DNA of 64,000 bases from Synechococcus sp. PCC 7335 (GCF_000155595.1 NZ_DS989905.1:141890-205889); one strand, 5' to 3'; shown: positions 18,938 to 30,208, numbered from the stretch's first letter. The notes: generated by a model not told the origin, from the sequence alone. Program-made: numbers and translations.

Positions 18938-18968
18938 CTTGCCAGAGGCCTCTCTAAATAGATCTCAT

Positions 18969-20114
18969 ACCAAATCCGCGTAGTTGACCCCCGAAATAAC
19001 GAGCGCTGAGATTATGGCCACCAGTCATAGTTGGTCAGTGCTCTAATTTCATCGGTCATCGATAGCAGCGTGACGCAGCGTTCGCAGAGAATATCTTCCA
19101 ACTCATCAATTGTGTTGAAGCTTCTGTTGACAAGCGGTTCGTCAGCGATTCGCCATAGCCGCTCGGCGGGTTGCAACTCAGGAGAGTAAGGTGGCAACAG
19201 TTCTAGATGAATGCCTTCTGGTAAGACGACTTGGTCGCTTCGGTGCCAGCCAGCCCCATCGACCACCAACAGAATCTGCTTGTCCGTGCCCGCACCTACC
19301 TGTCGTGCAAACACCTCAAGTGATTGGTTGAACCACTCAGCGTTTACTCTGGGTAAAATCAACCATTCTGTCTTGCCCGTTGACGGCTCGACAAAACCAT
19401 AGAGATACGTCCATTCGTAGCGATAGTTGACCGCTGCGACAGGGCGTTCACCAACCCGTGCCCACACCTTTCTAAGGATAGGTTTGAGCCCTAAACGAGG
19501 CTCGTCAAACGACCATACCTCGACGGTTGCATTTGGGAACTGTTGCGCTAGTTCGGTTTTACGTTCTGGCAAGTTTTTTTGAATGCCGATTGAGCTACTT
19601 TGTCTGCTTCATCATGACGTGGCCGAGGTGACTGAGAAGAGTAGCCTAACAGCTTGAGATATTCCCAACCTCGCTGTGGCCATACATGCTCGCGCCCAGT
19701 CATCGCAGCGATGATTTGCGCCACTTTTGGGCCACTCCAAACGCCACCGTCAGCTGGGGGGCCTGAAGTCGTTCGTCTAGTGCTTCACACTGCTCTATCG
19801 TCAGCACCCCTTGCATCGAATTAGGACGACTATCTTTTCGCCGATTCCTTAAACCCTCTGCACCTGCTGCGTTGTAGTTGCTTACTATCTCGCGAGCATA
19901 GTGGTAGTTGTCAGCGATCACTTCGGCGGCTGCCGTCAGCGTTTTGCCCTCACTCACCAACCAGATAAGCTGCCAGCGCCTAGCTTCAACGGGGTCAAAG
20001 CTCGCCCGATAGCGAGCTTTCAGTTCGTCAACTGAATAGTGAGATTTAATCTGAAGTTTTCTACCCATACCTTCAGATTATTATATTTAAGGGGTGATTA
20101 GTTCGGATTTGGTA
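18969..20114 (-). mobile_element. IS630-family insertion sequence, about 1.15 kb
   Basis: The element runs between two TA dinucleotides (18969-18970 and 20113-20114), the usual IS630 target. Its ends are inverted: CCAAATCCG on the left and CGGATTTGG on the right. The similarity continues weakly inward to a shared CCCC/GGGG block about 25 bp in. It carries a single transposase region on the minus strand, broken into pieces. The right end abuts a HlyD relic, so the insertion or a later deletion removed the rest of that gene. Confidence 0.75.
19012..20068 (-). pseudogene. IS630-family transposase with two -1 frame changes
   Basis: The N-terminal piece (20068 to about 19760) holds the helix-turn-helix region (TLTAAAEVIADNYHYAREIV). 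The middle piece (to about 19575) reads GPKVAQIIAAMTGREHVWPQ in another frame. The C-terminal piece (to 19012) has the DDE catalytic set: Asp in WSFDEPRLGL, Asp in VVDGAGWH and Glu in PAERLW. The first frame change lies at a run of six C (minus strand, near 19756) and the second at a run of seven A (near 19574). Both are repaired by slipping back one base. One may be a programmed frameshift; having two suggests decay or homopolymer sequencing error. Confidence 0.75.
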
Positions 20115-20115
20115 T

Positions 20116-20345
20116 AACTCGCGTTGACGAGTGTTTTCCAGGGTTTGTGCCATTTCTAGCTCGCGACGAGAAACGCCTCCCTGGCTTTCTAGCTGGGCAG
20201 TGCGATCACGATCTCTTTTGGCTTACTCCCACTGCGCTTCGGTCCTAGCTACCTCAGCCACGTCGGCCCGCTGCTCTGCCCGCGCCGATTGCAGTCTAGC
20301 CTGCGCCTGAACCAGCTCTTGCGACTTGGGTCTTTGGGTCTCTAC
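20116..20345 (-). pseudogene. relic of a HlyD/DevB-type membrane-fusion protein
   Basis: Reading the minus strand from 20345 leftwards gives a continuous coiled-coil sequence, including QAQARLQSARAEQRADVAEV and TAQLESQGGVSRRELEMAQT, interrupted by one TAA where a CAA (Gln) is expected. This is the alpha-helical hairpin of a periplasmic adaptor of the HlyD/DevB family. The sequence ends at the IS630 right end, with no continuation on the other side of the element. It is dead coding sequence and is not a copy of the intact HlyD gene at 46283. Confidence 0.65.
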
Positions 20346-20489
20346 GCCATTGATTATGAGGAAATAGCTGTGAGCAAAAAGTATCGGCCCAGCAAAACAA
20401 TCCTTGGGCTGATTAAAACAGAGAGATTGATACCGTGCTGGCGAAACTAGAAGCTCACGAAACTGGACAGAACTAAGCTTAGCCGCCTT

Positions 20490-21160
20490 CTAAGACAAGT
20501 TCTGTAACTGTCTTAGCGGTGCCTGATAGGTCCTTAGAAACTGCGTAATCGTTTTGAGTGCCTGACTAATGCCTGTTTTTGCCGTAGAAGAAAGTTCCTT
20601 TGCAAACCCAAAATCTTCTGTTGGCACTTTCAGTAGCCAGCTTTGAGGGCAGGCGTTGTACAACTGCTGAGTCAGCTTTAGCAAGGTATGGGGACTACAC
20701 GAATTCGCTTCAATCTGCATCGCTTCTGAGCGTGGATTTCTCGCAATAATAGGGGAAATCTGTACGGTGCAGGCGCGATTACCCTGGTTGAAAGACTTAG
20801 CGCAAGGTTCAACAAAGATAACATAGTCAGCCTTGGCTAACGCTATAAAAAGGGCTGGCGTTAGCCGGGCGTTAGCCGATTGATTGCGACTGCCTTGACT
20901 GACTCTAACTGCCAGTCCGATATAGCCTTCGCTACCATCGGGCCAACAGCAGCGTCCCCCTGCAATTCATTGCCACGACAAACAATTAGAAACTGATCTT
21001 GGCATTGACTCGGCTGCCGTCGGGGAATCGGCTGAGCAACCCGTCGCGAGAACTCTTTAGGAATATCTCGAAGAGTTTCTTTAGGAATTTCTCTGGAAAC
21101 TTCTCTGGAAACTTCTCTGGGAGTTGCTGTGGGAATCGTAGTGGTATAAGTCATGGCCAA
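20490..21160 (-). pseudogene. hydrogenase maturation protease (HoxW-like), frameshifted
   Basis: The first part (21160-20861) has a repetitive ~50-residue N-terminal extension (REVSREVSREIPKE), then the protease core FLIVCRGNELQGDAAVG. The frame breaks at an 11-bp tandem duplication (20857-20878). Removing one copy restores RLTPALFIALAKADYVIFVE and runs on into the C-terminal part (20720-20490), which carries CSPHTLLKLTQQLY and AKELSSTAKTGISQAL. Proteases of this family clip the large subunit of [NiFe] hydrogenase after nickel insertion. Nickel-ligand positions look altered: the usual GDD/GDE reads GDA, and the central Asp region reads VEPC. The gene lies about 7 kb from hoxEF. Both the frameshift and the missing ligands point to loss of function. 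Confidence 0.65.
20857..20878. repeat. 11-bp perfect tandem duplication
   Basis: The unit GGCGTTAGCCG occurs twice with no spacer, inside the hydrogenase-protease relic. The extra 11 bp shift its reading frame. Confidence 0.9.
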
Positions 21161-21249
21161 TTTACGATAGTTGCTTTTCTAGAGCATAAGCAGTGAATAT
21201 GAAGATACCGTGAGGCAGAGGGGCCGATCAGACAGCAGTTAGGCCCAAC

Positions 21250-21273
21250 CTCACAAATCAGCTCACAAATCAG
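21250..21273. repeat. 12-bp perfect tandem duplication
   Basis: The unit CTCACAAATCAG occurs twice with no spacer, in the 322-bp space (21161-21482) between the protease relic and the beta-barrel gene. Apart from this and the repeat at 21364, I see nothing else in that space. Confidence 0.9.
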
Positions 21274-21363
21274 AAAGCCCTCTGCATAGCATTGAACTCT
21301 CTTTCCTTTGCAAAGACTCCTCCCCAGATGCAATCGAGGAGGAGATTTTAGCGTAGCTATCAA

Positions 21364-21391
21364 AAAAAGTAGTCGATAAAAAGTAGTCGAT
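21364..21391. repeat. 14-bp perfect tandem duplication
   Basis: The unit AAAAAGTAGTCGAT occurs twice back to back, downstream of the outer-membrane protein gene (minus strand). Confidence 0.9.
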
Positions 21392-21482
21392 AGGCTGCTC
21401 TTAGATTCGACGACTAGAGCGCGACAGCCGGCTCTCGTGAAGCTTGTTCAAGCACTTGGATTCTCACACAGGTTAGATGGGC

Positions 21483-21974
21483 TTAGTAGCTACCACCAAA
21501 GGTGTAGCCGACCCCCAAGCTGAAGTCAACTTCGTCGCCATCGGCAAACGGAAGATAGTTGACAGCGCCGTTAGCAACCCAGCGGTTGGCGAATCGGTAG
21601 TCTACTCCACCTGTAATCGCAAAGTCGATTGTGCTGTCGTCGCCCAGATCGCCACCGAGGCCTGCCCCTACGAAGGGATAGACCCTGCCACCGCCATCTA
21701 CAGCATTGAGGTCGTAGGTGATGGGCAAGAGATAAGACACATCTTCACTATCGTCAAAGTCAAAGTCGGTAGCAACCGATGGCCTAATAGAGAAATTGTC
21801 ACCGAGGGTAATCTTGCTATTGATGACAAAACCGTCATCGCCACCCCCGAGCCCTACATAGCTGTAGTCGGGAAGCTGCTGTGCAAAGGCGCTCAGCGGC
21901 AGTGCTGCTAGTGCGGCAGTTGCTAGGCAGACGCCCGAAAAACGAGCAGAAGCTAGAGAAGTAGTACGTTTCAT
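21483..21974 (-). CDS. small outer-membrane beta-barrel protein
   Basis: The protein is about 163 residues from the ATG at 21974, which I prefer over the upstream one because AGGAGG lies eight bases before it. A signal peptide ends near AFAQQLPDYS. The mature part alternates hydrophobic and polar residues in about eight strands rich in Gly and Asp (YVGLGGGDDGFVINSKITLG, YPFVGAGLGGDLGD) and ends with an aromatic-containing strand, GVGYTFGGSY, as in OmpA/OmpW-type barrels. It probably sits in the outer membrane as a small porin or structural protein. The gene is divergent from ppsA. Confidence 0.7.
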   Translation of the reverse strand: MKRTTSLASARFSGVCLATAALAALPLSAFAQQLPDYSYVGLGGGDDGFVINSKITLGDNFSIRPSVATDFDFDDSEDVSYLLPITYDLNAVDGGGRVYPFVGAGLGGDLGDDSTIDFAITGGVDYRFANRWVANGAVNYLPFADGDEVDFSLGVGYTFGGSY

Positions 21975-22026
21975 GATGTAACCTCCTAACGCAGTACGAA
22001 CAAGGAGCACAGGTCGAAATTCTTTT

Positions 22027-22054
22027 GTTTGAGTCTCTTTGTTTGAGTCTCTTT
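22027..22054. repeat. 14-bp perfect tandem duplication
   Basis: The unit GTTTGAGTCTCTTT occurs twice, followed by a partial third copy (GTTTAAG). It lies in the promoter space (22011-22421) shared by the beta-barrel gene and ppsA. Confidence 0.9.
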
Positions 22055-22234
22055 GTTTAAGATTGATTCGAGCGAGTGGTTCTCTCCTTATCGCTTGTCT
22101 TTATTGTAGTTTCTTAGCTCAGACCGATTGCGATATCACAGGCCATTTCACCAGCTATCCCCCTCACAAATTTCTCATGCTTTTTCGATAGGCTAACAAT
22201 AGAGCATGACAAGAAATTTCCCCTTAAAGAATAT

Positions 22235-22262
22235 AGATAAAAAGAAACAGATAAAAAGAAAC
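22235..22262. repeat. 14-bp perfect tandem duplication
   Basis: The unit AGATAAAAAGAAAC occurs twice with no spacer. It lies in the same divergent promoter space, about 160 bp upstream of the ppsA start. Confidence 0.9.
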
Positions 22263-22341
22263 AAAGTTGAGAAAGTGTGCCAAAACTGACGGCTTCTCCA
22301 AACGACGAGTTGAGAAATTGAACCCTCATGACTTCCCCAAA

Positions 22342-22367
22342 CTTCTTCTCTATAAATAGAGAAGAAG
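22342..22367 (+). promoter_or_regulatory. perfect 11-bp dyad upstream of ppsA
   Basis: The arms CTTCTTCTCTA and TAGAGAAGAAG pair perfectly around the 4-nt loop TAAA, ending 54 bp before the ppsA start codon. The position suits an operator for a dimeric regulator or a hairpin in the ppsA leader RNA. The flank toward ppsA is not U-rich, so a simple terminator is unlikely. Confidence 0.5.
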
Positions 22368-22421
22368 CAGATATACGGATACCTAGTCCGCTGCTATGAC
22401 CCTCTTTGAGAGACCGTTCTT

Positions 22422-24911
<2,490 letters not shown>

Positions 24912-24988
24912 ATATTTTCTGTTCAGTTTGTTTCGCCTAGCGTTCGGCTTTTTACCATTCACTTCTTGCAGTCAGGAGAATTATCCCT

Positions 24989-25525
24989 ATGTTAAACAAG
25001 ATTTTGGTCGCCATTGATGAATCGGCTGCTAGCCAGCGAGCGCTAGCCTCGGCGATAGAATTTGCCTCAGCGCTAAAGGCGGAGCTGGTGCTAGTACATG
25101 CCCTAGACGTCTTCGCCCCCTCTAGCCCAGAACGGCCCTCTCTCTCTTTTAACAGCTATTCGATGGCATTAGAAAAAGCGGTTCAAGAAACCTATCAGAG
25201 TGAATGGAACCAGTTTGTCAATCACTACGACGCGCTGCTAAAGCAAAAAAAAGAAAAGGCAAAAGCAGTAGGCATAAAAGCTAGCTACGAACAGCCCTAC
25301 GGTCGGCCTGGTCCTGCCATTTGTGAAGTGGCAAGAAGCCATAAGGTCGATTTGATTATGATTGGTAGCCGTAATCACACTTACCTAAAAGAGCTAGTGC
25401 TAGGCAGCGTTAGCAACTACATCATTCATCATGCGCCCTGTTCAGTAACGGTAATCCATTCCGTGCCCCCTCAGGAGACCTCCCTAGCAAAACGCGCAGA
25501 GCTAGCCTCTATTGGCCAAGCTTAG
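24989..25525 (+). CDS. universal stress protein (UspA family)
   Basis: A 178-residue protein with one Usp domain. The N terminus ILVAIDESAASQRALASAIE is typical, and the C-terminal ATP-binding motif reads GSRNHTYLKELVLGSVSNYI, matching the G-x2-G-x9-G-S pattern with changes in the first glycines. Usp proteins bind ATP and help cells endure starvation or oxidative stress. The start has a good Shine-Dalgarno sequence (AGGAG). It follows ppsA by 77 bp and precedes a second Usp gene, so the three may be co-transcribed. Confidence 0.88.
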   Translation: MLNKILVAIDESAASQRALASAIEFASALKAELVLVHALDVFAPSSPERPSLSFNSYSMALEKAVQETYQSEWNQFVNHYDALLKQKKEKAKAVGIKASYEQPYGRPGPAICEVARSHKVDLIMIGSRNHTYLKELVLGSVSNYIIHHAPCSVTVIHSVPPQETSLAKRAELASIGQA

Positions 25526-25634
25526 GAATAGCAAGCCGCCCATACATTCGCGCATCTATCGAATCACTAAGCGAATTACTGAGCCAGTTATTTCTCCTTT
25601 TCAGAACAACTCCAACTCACAGCGAGGAAAGACT

Positions 25635-26171
25635 ATGTATAAGACAATTCTGGTCGCCTTAGACACCGACGAAGACTGTTCATCTGTCTTTGACCAAGCG
25701 CTCGATTTGGCAAAGTCAACTAACGCGACACTAGATCTATTGGGCGTTCTGACACCCGCCAACGACGATACAATTCCGCTAACTGCCTACTATCCTGATT
25801 TCGGTGGCTATCCACTCACTGTCGACGCTGAAACCTGGGAGAGCTGTCGGAAGCGCTATAAGGCCTACAAGGAAAATGGGAAAGCGGTGCTGATGCGCTT
25901 TGCCGAACAGGCTGCAGCAGTGGGCGTACAGACGAAAGTCACTCAAGCAGAAGACACCCCTGGGCGAGCCATTTGTGATCGCGCCAAAGCCAAAGCCATT
26001 GATCTGATCGTCGTCGGCAGCCATGGACGCAAGGGTCTAAGCGAGATATTCATGGGCAGCGTCAGCAACTACGTCATGCACCGCGCCCCCTGCTCTGTGC
26101 TAGTCGTGCATACACCACCCAATAATCAAAAGCAAAACACAACTGCTGAAGTCGCTGAGTCGGTAGCTTAA
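25635..26171 (+). CDS. universal stress protein (UspA family), second copy
   Basis: I place the start at 25635 (MYKTILVALDTDEDCSS), preceded by GAGGAAAG, although the frame stays open upstream into the previous gene. The protein is about 178 residues and carries the full ATP-binding signature GSHGRKGLSEIFMGSVSNYV. It shares the fold of the preceding gene but is clearly diverged. The pair probably responds together to energy or oxygen stress. Its transcript likely ends at the hairpin at 26211. Confidence 0.9.
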   Translation: MYKTILVALDTDEDCSSVFDQALDLAKSTNATLDLLGVLTPANDDTIPLTAYYPDFGGYPLTVDAETWESCRKRYKAYKENGKAVLMRFAEQAAAVGVQTKVTQAEDTPGRAICDRAKAKAIDLIVVGSHGRKGLSEIFMGSVSNYVMHRAPCSVLVVHTPPNNQKQNTTAEVAESVA

Positions 26172-26210
26172 GAACAACAAGCCTCACGAAAGATCTCGCA
26201 GAGAGAATGT

Positions 26211-26241
26211 AAAGGATGAGAGTGCTAAGTTCTCATCCTTT
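26211..26241. terminator. bidirectional terminator between uspA and VOC gene
   Basis: The arms AAAGGATGAGA and TCTCATCCTTT (11 bp, perfect) surround a 9-nt loop; TGTTCT follows on the plus strand. The hairpin lies between two convergent genes, so it can serve both. Confidence 0.7.
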
Positions 26242-26244
26242 GTT

Positions 26245-26727
26245 CTAAGTCAAAAACTCGTTAAAGAACGTTAACTCCACGCTAATACCAGCTGGATCTC
26301 TTACAAACAGCTGAGTTTGTCCAGTATCCAAAACAGTCGCAACTCTATAAGGGATTTCCGCCTCCTGTAGTCTGGCGATCGCATCCCTCAACCCCACACA
26401 GCTTAGCGAAACATGACTCAAAAATCCCTTTTGCTCTCCCGCTTCTGTCAAGTGAGCACGAGCGCTCAGATGCAAAATAGGAGAGCGCCCCGCATACAGC
26501 CAGTATCCCTCATGGTCTAACCGGGCTCTTGGGCCCACCGTCAGGCCAACAATCTCAACATAAAAGCGCTTTACCTGCTCTATCAACGCTGGCGAAGCAG
26601 AAATATTAATGTGATTCCAACCCAGCACACGTAGCGAAGGCCGTTCTGCGGTTTCTGGCCGTGCGATCACATGTGCAGTTTCAATACTCGTCCTACCCAT
26701 AATGTCTCCTACTTTCAAGGAGCGCAA
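26245..26727 (-). CDS. VOC-superfamily (glyoxalase/dioxygenase-fold) protein
   Basis: The 160-residue protein has one vicinal-oxygen-chelate domain of two beta-alpha-beta-beta-beta units. The first begins GWNHINISASPALIEQVKRF with a metal-type His; the second has HLSARAH, LSHVSLSC and a final Glu in GISVELTFFNE. Such proteins act on small molecules (methylglyoxal, catechols, fosfomycin) through a bound metal; the substrate here is unknown. Residues 1-30 are an extra N-terminal part. A start at the second or later Met is possible, since no clear Shine-Dalgarno sequence supports 26727. Confidence 0.75.
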   Translation of the reverse strand: MRSLKVGDIMGRTSIETAHVIARPETAERPSLRVLGWNHINISASPALIEQVKRFYVEIVGLTVGPRARLDHEGYWLYAGRSPILHLSARAHLTEAGEQKGFLSHVSLSCVGLRDAIARLQEAEIPYRVATVLDTGQTQLFVRDPAGISVELTFFNEFLT

Positions 26728-27145
26728 CTAGGCAAACCAGCTAGGAAAACCGCTTTGCTTGCTAATCAGTCTAACTGCCTTGCCTCTCCTTAGTTGCCCT
26801 TACTTTGCTAATTTGTCCCTAGCTTACGCTCAAAACATGAGTAACTTATGAGCAGTGCGCTATAGACAGAAATTTGAAACAATGTAGATGGAATAGATAG
26901 CAGCGAAACCTTATGGAAACTTACCCGCCGGAAGCCAATCTAGCCCACCGATTTTGGAGCCTGGCTCATACTAATGGTAATTGTAGCAGTCCGCATTAGT
27001 TCACCACGAGTCACCTGTAGCATTCGCCAGCTTGCTGTACAGGTTTTCAATAGGTAAAACGCTTGCCACTACGGGACACTGAATATTCTTAGGAGACAGC
27101 CAACGTTCGGATGAATCCGACGCTAACCGTATGGAAGCTGTAAGC
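26728..27145. other. intergenic region with GCAACTAGGC repeat
   Basis: At 26723-26734 the sequence GCGCAACTAGGC repeats the arm of the hairpin at 9155. A partly matching CCTTAGTTGCCC follows near 26785, so a loose inverted pair is possible. A 28-codon frame at 26913-26999 (METYPPEANLAHRFWSLAHT) is open on the plus strand but has no recognised family. Confidence 0.35.
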
Positions 27146-27391
27146 TTACTCATACTTCAACGTTTCCTGCCAGCAGTGCTCTAGCTTCTTTCGACTAATC
27201 TCCATCTCACAGTCTTTTTTTAGACATCTTTCTAGATACCTGAGTTGATAATAGGGCAAACCGTCAGTAGATCTGTCAGCAGGCTGGTCAGTAGGCTTGT
27301 TGGGAGATTCTGAAGAGCTACTCACCATTAAACGCTTAAAATAATTTAACAGCCAGGAGAAGAAGGAGAGGTCTTTGTCTTGTTTGTTCAT
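27146..27391 (-). CDS. small hypothetical protein near hoxF
   Basis: I choose the ATG at 27391 because AGGAGG lies upstream of it, giving about 81 residues; the frame is open for a further 29 codons upstream. The protein has an amphipathic N-terminal helix (LSFFSWLLNYFKRLM), a Ser/Pro/Asp linker, and a charged C-terminal part with two Cys (YLERCLKKDCEMEISRKKLE). No family is recognised. It lies downstream of hoxF on the same strand but beyond a hairpin, so co-transcription is doubtful. Confidence 0.5.
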   Translation of the reverse strand: MNKQDKDLSFFSWLLNYFKRLMVSSSSESPNKPTDQPADRSTDGLPYYQLRYLERCLKKDCEMEISRKKLEHCWQETLKYE

Positions 27392-27481
27392 GGCCAGCGG
27401 CCTCCTCAGTATACGTATGAACTTCTGTAATATAGGGAAATCGAACAAAAGCGAACAGATACTAAATGCGGCAATCAACGC

Positions 27482-27514
27482 GTAATTAGCCTGACAAATA
27501 GGCAGGCTAATTAC
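27482..27514. terminator. 12-bp perfect hairpin downstream of hoxF
   Basis: The arms GTAATTAGCCTG and CAGGCTAATTAC pair perfectly around a 9-nt loop. On the plus strand the hairpin is followed by AGCTTATTTTCG. It sits about 290 bp past the hoxF stop and about 90 bp before the next minus-strand start, so it may end the hoxEF transcript. The rest of 27515-27807 shows nothing else. Confidence 0.5.
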
Positions 27515-27807
27515 AGCTTATTTTCGACAACCTAACAGATTAAAGCGTAGGCTAATAGTTTGAGAATCTTATGAAGGTAAAGCCAAAGTGAAAACAGTTC
27601 AACAAAACTCAGCCCCGCTTAAAAGAAAAGAAAGGAGAGTACTTATCGACACGCATCCATTTCGGAGTATGGCCGTTGTCTGGTGCATTCGCCTGACGGC
27701 TAGCCACTAAGCCCACAGTACGGAACAGTTTTATTGATTGCTCTTTTATTGACCGATTTTTATCTTTTGTTCTCTATGTAGCGAACTAGGTAGCCCAATC
27801 CATGTTG

Positions 27808-29424
27808 CTACATCAGGGCCAGATATTCTCCTCTAAAGTATTGCAAAGTACTAATCACCGGATTAGGCGCAGCCTGACCTAATCCGCACAGGCTGGTATG
27901 TTTCACCATATCGCAAAGCTGTTCTAGCTGGGTCAAATCAGCGCTATTTGCCTGCCCTTGTGTGAACTTGCACAGTAGCTGATAGAGCTGCACCGTACCC
28001 GCCCGGCAGGGAATGCACTTGCCGCAAGACTCCTCCATGCAGAACTCCATAAAATAGCGAGCCACATCGACCATGCTGGTCTGATCGTCCATTACAATCA
28101 ACCCACCCGAACCCATAATCGACCCTAGCTGCTTGAGCGATTCGTAATCGACAGAAGTTTCAAAAGCCGAGGCTGGAATGCAGCCGCCCGAGGGACCGCC
28201 CGTTTGCACTGCCTTGACACTGCGACCCGCCGCTGCTCCCCCGCCAATGTCGTCAACAATTGCTTGCAAAGAGATCCCCATCGGCACTTCAATCAGCCCG
28301 GCATTTTGAACTTTTCCGGTGAGCGAAAAGACTTTGGTGCCCTTGCTTTTCCCAGTGCCAATACCCGCAAACCAGTCCGCTCCATTCCGAATGATGGGCG
28401 CAATGTTAGCGTAGGTTTCCACATTGTTGATTAAAGTCGGGCGGCCCCACAGCCCCGACTCGGCTGGATAGGGCGGACGCTGTTCTGGAATGCCGCGTCT
28501 GCCTTCGATAGAGGCCATGAGCGCGGTTTCTTCTCCGCAGACGAAGGCGCCTGCCCCAATCCGCAGATCAATTCGAAAATCGAGCGGAGAATCAAAGATT
28601 TGGCTGCCAAGCAATCCGTGCTTTCGGGCCTGTTGGATTGCCGTTTGCAAGTGGTTAATCGCCAGCGGATACTCACCTCGCACGTAGATATAGCCTTGGG
28701 TAGCGCCGACTGCGTAGGCCGCGATCGCCATGCCTTCTAACACCCGATGCGGATCGCTCTCTAACACGCTACGATCCATGTAGGCACCTGGATCGCCCTC
28801 GTCGGCATTGCACACCACATACTTTTGACCCGGCGGCATTTTTGCCACTGTCTCCCACTTCAGCCCGGTAGGATAGCCCGCCCCACCCCGCCCTCTCAGT
28901 CCGCTCTGGGCGATCGCTTTAGTCACTTCATCAGGCGAATACTCTCGCAGCACCCGGTACAGCGCCGCATAGCCTTGAAGGGCGACGTAGTCTTCTATTT
29001 TTTCAGGATCGACCTTGCCACTGTTCTCTAGAACGATGTGCTGCTGCTGCGTGAAAAAAGGGTGCTGGTCGGGCTGAAAGTCGGAGGGGCGAATGCGTGG
29101 TTCAGATAGATCATCAGACCAGCTGCTATCAGTAGCCATCTGGACGAGCTGTGTGGCTTGCTCAGGTGTGACCTGCTCGTACAGCCTGCCGTCTGGATCA
29201 ATTTGCACTAAAGGGCCTTTGCTGCACAGTCCCAGACAGCCGACGCCCTTCACCTTCACTTGCTCGGCTAAGTGATGGTCAGCAACCGCTGTTTGCAGCG
29301 CTGTTTTGACCGCTAAGCCATTAGCTGACAAGCATCCACCCACCGTGCAGCAGCGGATGCGACAGGGCGTTTTGGGCTGGGCTAATGTCTGTTGTAAATT
29401 ACTCAAATTCATGGGCAGATTCAT
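27808..29424 (-). CDS. hoxF: bidirectional [NiFe] hydrogenase diaphorase subunit HoxF
   Basis: This 538-residue NuoF-like flavoprotein is close to cyanobacterial HoxF in length. Residues ~15-90 are a thioredoxin-like [2Fe-2S] domain ([11 protein letters not shown], then [12 protein letters not shown]). The FMN/NADH region has [13 protein letters not shown] and [20 protein letters not shown]. The C-terminal [4Fe-4S] site shows [13 protein letters not shown] with a final Cys in SLCGLGQ. HoxF oxidises or reduces NAD(P)H and passes electrons to HoxU and the hydrogenase, or possibly to another partner. It overlaps hoxE by 26 bp. No hoxU, hoxY or hoxH follows; the next gene is unrelated, so the catalytic half must lie elsewhere or be absent. 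Confidence 0.92.
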   Translation of the reverse strand: MNLPMNLSNLQQTLAQPKTPCRIRCCTVGGCLSANGLAVKTALQTAVADHHLAEQVKVKGVGCLGLCSKGPLVQIDPDGRLYEQVTPEQATQLVQMATDSSWSDDLSEPRIRPSDFQPDQHPFFTQQQHIVLENSGKVDPEKIEDYVALQGYAALYRVLREYSPDEVTKAIAQSGLRGRGGAGYPTGLKWETVAKMPPGQKYVVCNADEGDPGAYMDRSVLESDPHRVLEGMAIAAYAVGATQGYIYVRGEYPLAINHLQTAIQQARKHGLLGSQIFDSPLDFRIDLRIGAGAFVCGEETALMASIEGRRGIPEQRPPYPAESGLWGRPTLINNVETYANIAPIIRNGADWFAGIGTGKSKGTKVFSLTGKVQNAGLIEVPMGISLQAIVDDIGGGAAAGRSVKAVQTGGPSGGCIPASAFETSVDYESLKQLGSIMGSGGLIVMDDQTSMVDVARYFMEFCMEESCGKCIPCRAGTVQLYQLLCKFTQGQANSADLTQLEQLCDMVKHTSLCGLGQAAPNPVISTLQYFRGEYLALM

Positions 29425-29977
29425 GAGCTGGTTTGTCCTGTAAGCTGGCGTCTATTCGCTGAATAATAGTCTCAGTCGTTTGATGGCCCGCGATCGCATC
29501 ATCTACCACCACTACTGGCGCAATTCCACAGGCCCCTAAACAGCGAGCTGTCGAAAGCGACATCTCTCCATCTGCCGTTGTCTGTCCGGGCTGGATGCCC
29601 AAACGCTGTTCTAACTTAGCCAGTAGCTGCGCTGCCCCCTTGACATAGCAGGCCGTACCCAGGCAGACCGTACAGCTATGATGGCCGCTCGGGGCCAAGG
29701 AGAAAAAGTGATAAAAGGTGGCAACGCCGTACACTTGGCTGAGCGGCAACTGCAGAGACTTTGCGACTTCGGCCAACAGCGTCGGACTAAGATAGTCAAA
29801 CAGCTCCTGCGCCTTGTGCAAAACTTCGATGAGCGCATCTGAGCGATACTGATGGCGCTTCATCGTCGCTGCCAACAGCTGCCATCGTTTGTCTTCTAAA
29901 TCTCCCTCTACCGAATGGCCCTGTACAGGTGTCGATTCAGTCGATGTGGGTTGTGTGGATGCTGGGGAGGTGGGCAT
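29399..29977 (-). CDS. hoxE: bidirectional [NiFe] hydrogenase subunit HoxE
   Basis: A 192-residue NuoE-like protein with a thioredoxin-type [2Fe-2S] domain: [14 protein letters not shown] at mid-length and [13 protein letters not shown] later supply the four cysteines. The N-terminal ~35 residues are polar and Ser/Thr/Pro-rich. HoxE bridges the diaphorase module to ferredoxin or the membrane in cyanobacteria. It is the first gene of the hoxEF pair. The upstream space (29978-30208) is shared with the divergent CBS-CP12 gene, hinting at common control under dark or low-oxygen conditions. Confidence 0.92.
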   Translation of the reverse strand: MPTSPASTQPTSTESTPVQGHSVEGDLEDKRWQLLAATMKRHQYRSDALIEVLHKAQELFDYLSPTLLAEVAKSLQLPLSQVYGVATFYHFFSLAPSGHHSCTVCLGTACYVKGAAQLLAKLEQRLGIQPGQTTADGEMSLSTARCLGACGIAPVVVVDDAIAGHQTTETIIQRIDASLQDKPAHESAHEFE

Positions 29978-30208
29978 GCGACATCGCCTAGTTAGTCTGG
30001 CCTAGATAGCCTGATTTGTCCGAGATAAACGGTAGTACGAAGAGTTGAAGATCTTGTGAGGGATGTAATCGTTCTGTTTTTCTTTTGATCGGCTTGCTTG
30101 CAGCTCTGTACCTTCACAAGTTCGCCAAGTTGTTGCTTTACGCTCTCGTATGAGAGGGGAGCAATATACAGTCTCAAGGCGAAATACCTTATTAGGAGAT
30201 TCTCAACA

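Noticed and set aside
21151-21363. 70-residue minus-strand frame before the hydrogenase-protease relic
   Set aside because: Cys-rich random-looking sequence crossing two short tandem duplications; no sign of conservation.
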